A DNA stretch of 6,306 bases from an uncultured Lachnospiraceae bacterium. GTDB lineage: Bacteria; Bacillota; Clostridia; Lachnospirales; Lachnospiraceae. Shown one piece after another: positions 6,300 to 6,306 of the stretch (within the stretch, counting starts at the first letter, position 1; the number at the start of each line of letters is the position of its first letter). The position numbers and the translations under genes are program-made. The notes under the pieces are model-generated. The model saw only the letters and a list, made by a program, of their open reading frames with translations, did not search any database and was not told the DNA's origin. The stretch is from contig CAJTTU010000142.1 of NCBI GenBank assembly GCA_910579325.1, positions 1 to 6,306 on the forward strand. Reading direction: 5' to 3'.

Positions 6300-6306
6300 A
6301 AAAATG

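Noticed and set aside
6304..6306. ATG at the very end as the start of a new gene
   Set aside because: No ribosome binding site precedes it and nothing of the coding frame is visible.

Overview
The window looks like chromosomal DNA of an anaerobic Firmicute of class Clostridia, probably Lachnospiraceae. This rests on the VanG-type ligase plus membrane serine racemase pair, strong AGGAGG-type ribosome binding sites, TTG and GTG starts, moderate GC in the genes and very AT-rich intergenic DNA. The taxonomic placement is inferred from gene content and style; no rRNA or marker gene is present.

Layout. Positions 1-276 are AT-rich non-coding DNA with a plausible promoter and a 21-bp-spaced direct repeat. 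Two tightly spaced plus-strand genes follow: a VanG-type D-Ala-D-Ser ligase (277-1353) and, 16 nt later, a VanT-type membrane-bound serine/alanine racemase (1370-3793). A 166-bp gap (3794-3959) holds two diverged copies of a 46-bp repeat and several competing inverted repeats. A lone histidinol dehydrogenase family gene follows (3960-5231, plus). It converges on a type III pantothenate kinase, coaX (5330-6097, minus), and a long hairpin between the two looks like a shared terminator. Positions 6098-6306 hold the coaX leader and possibly a promoter pointing out of the window.

How the genes work together. VanT should turn L-Ser (and L-Ala) into the D-form, and VanG should join D-Ala to D-Ser. 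The product is a peptidoglycan precursor terminus with reduced affinity for vancomycin. The usual third enzyme of this pathway, a VanXY D,D-peptidase that removes D-Ala-D-Ala precursors, is absent from its normal place between vanG and vanT. No VanR/VanS regulator is visible either. The two-gene unit therefore looks like a minimal, perhaps intrinsic or cryptic, variant of the vanG cluster. The hisD-like and coaX genes are metabolic neighbours with no evident link to resistance.

The points most worth a second look are the missing vanXY, an enlarged charged linker in VanT, the intergenic repeat pair whose differences are all transitions and largely preserve pairing, and a HisD-family C-terminus that departs from the biosynthetic type. 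I did not find a convincing wholly new multi-gene system.
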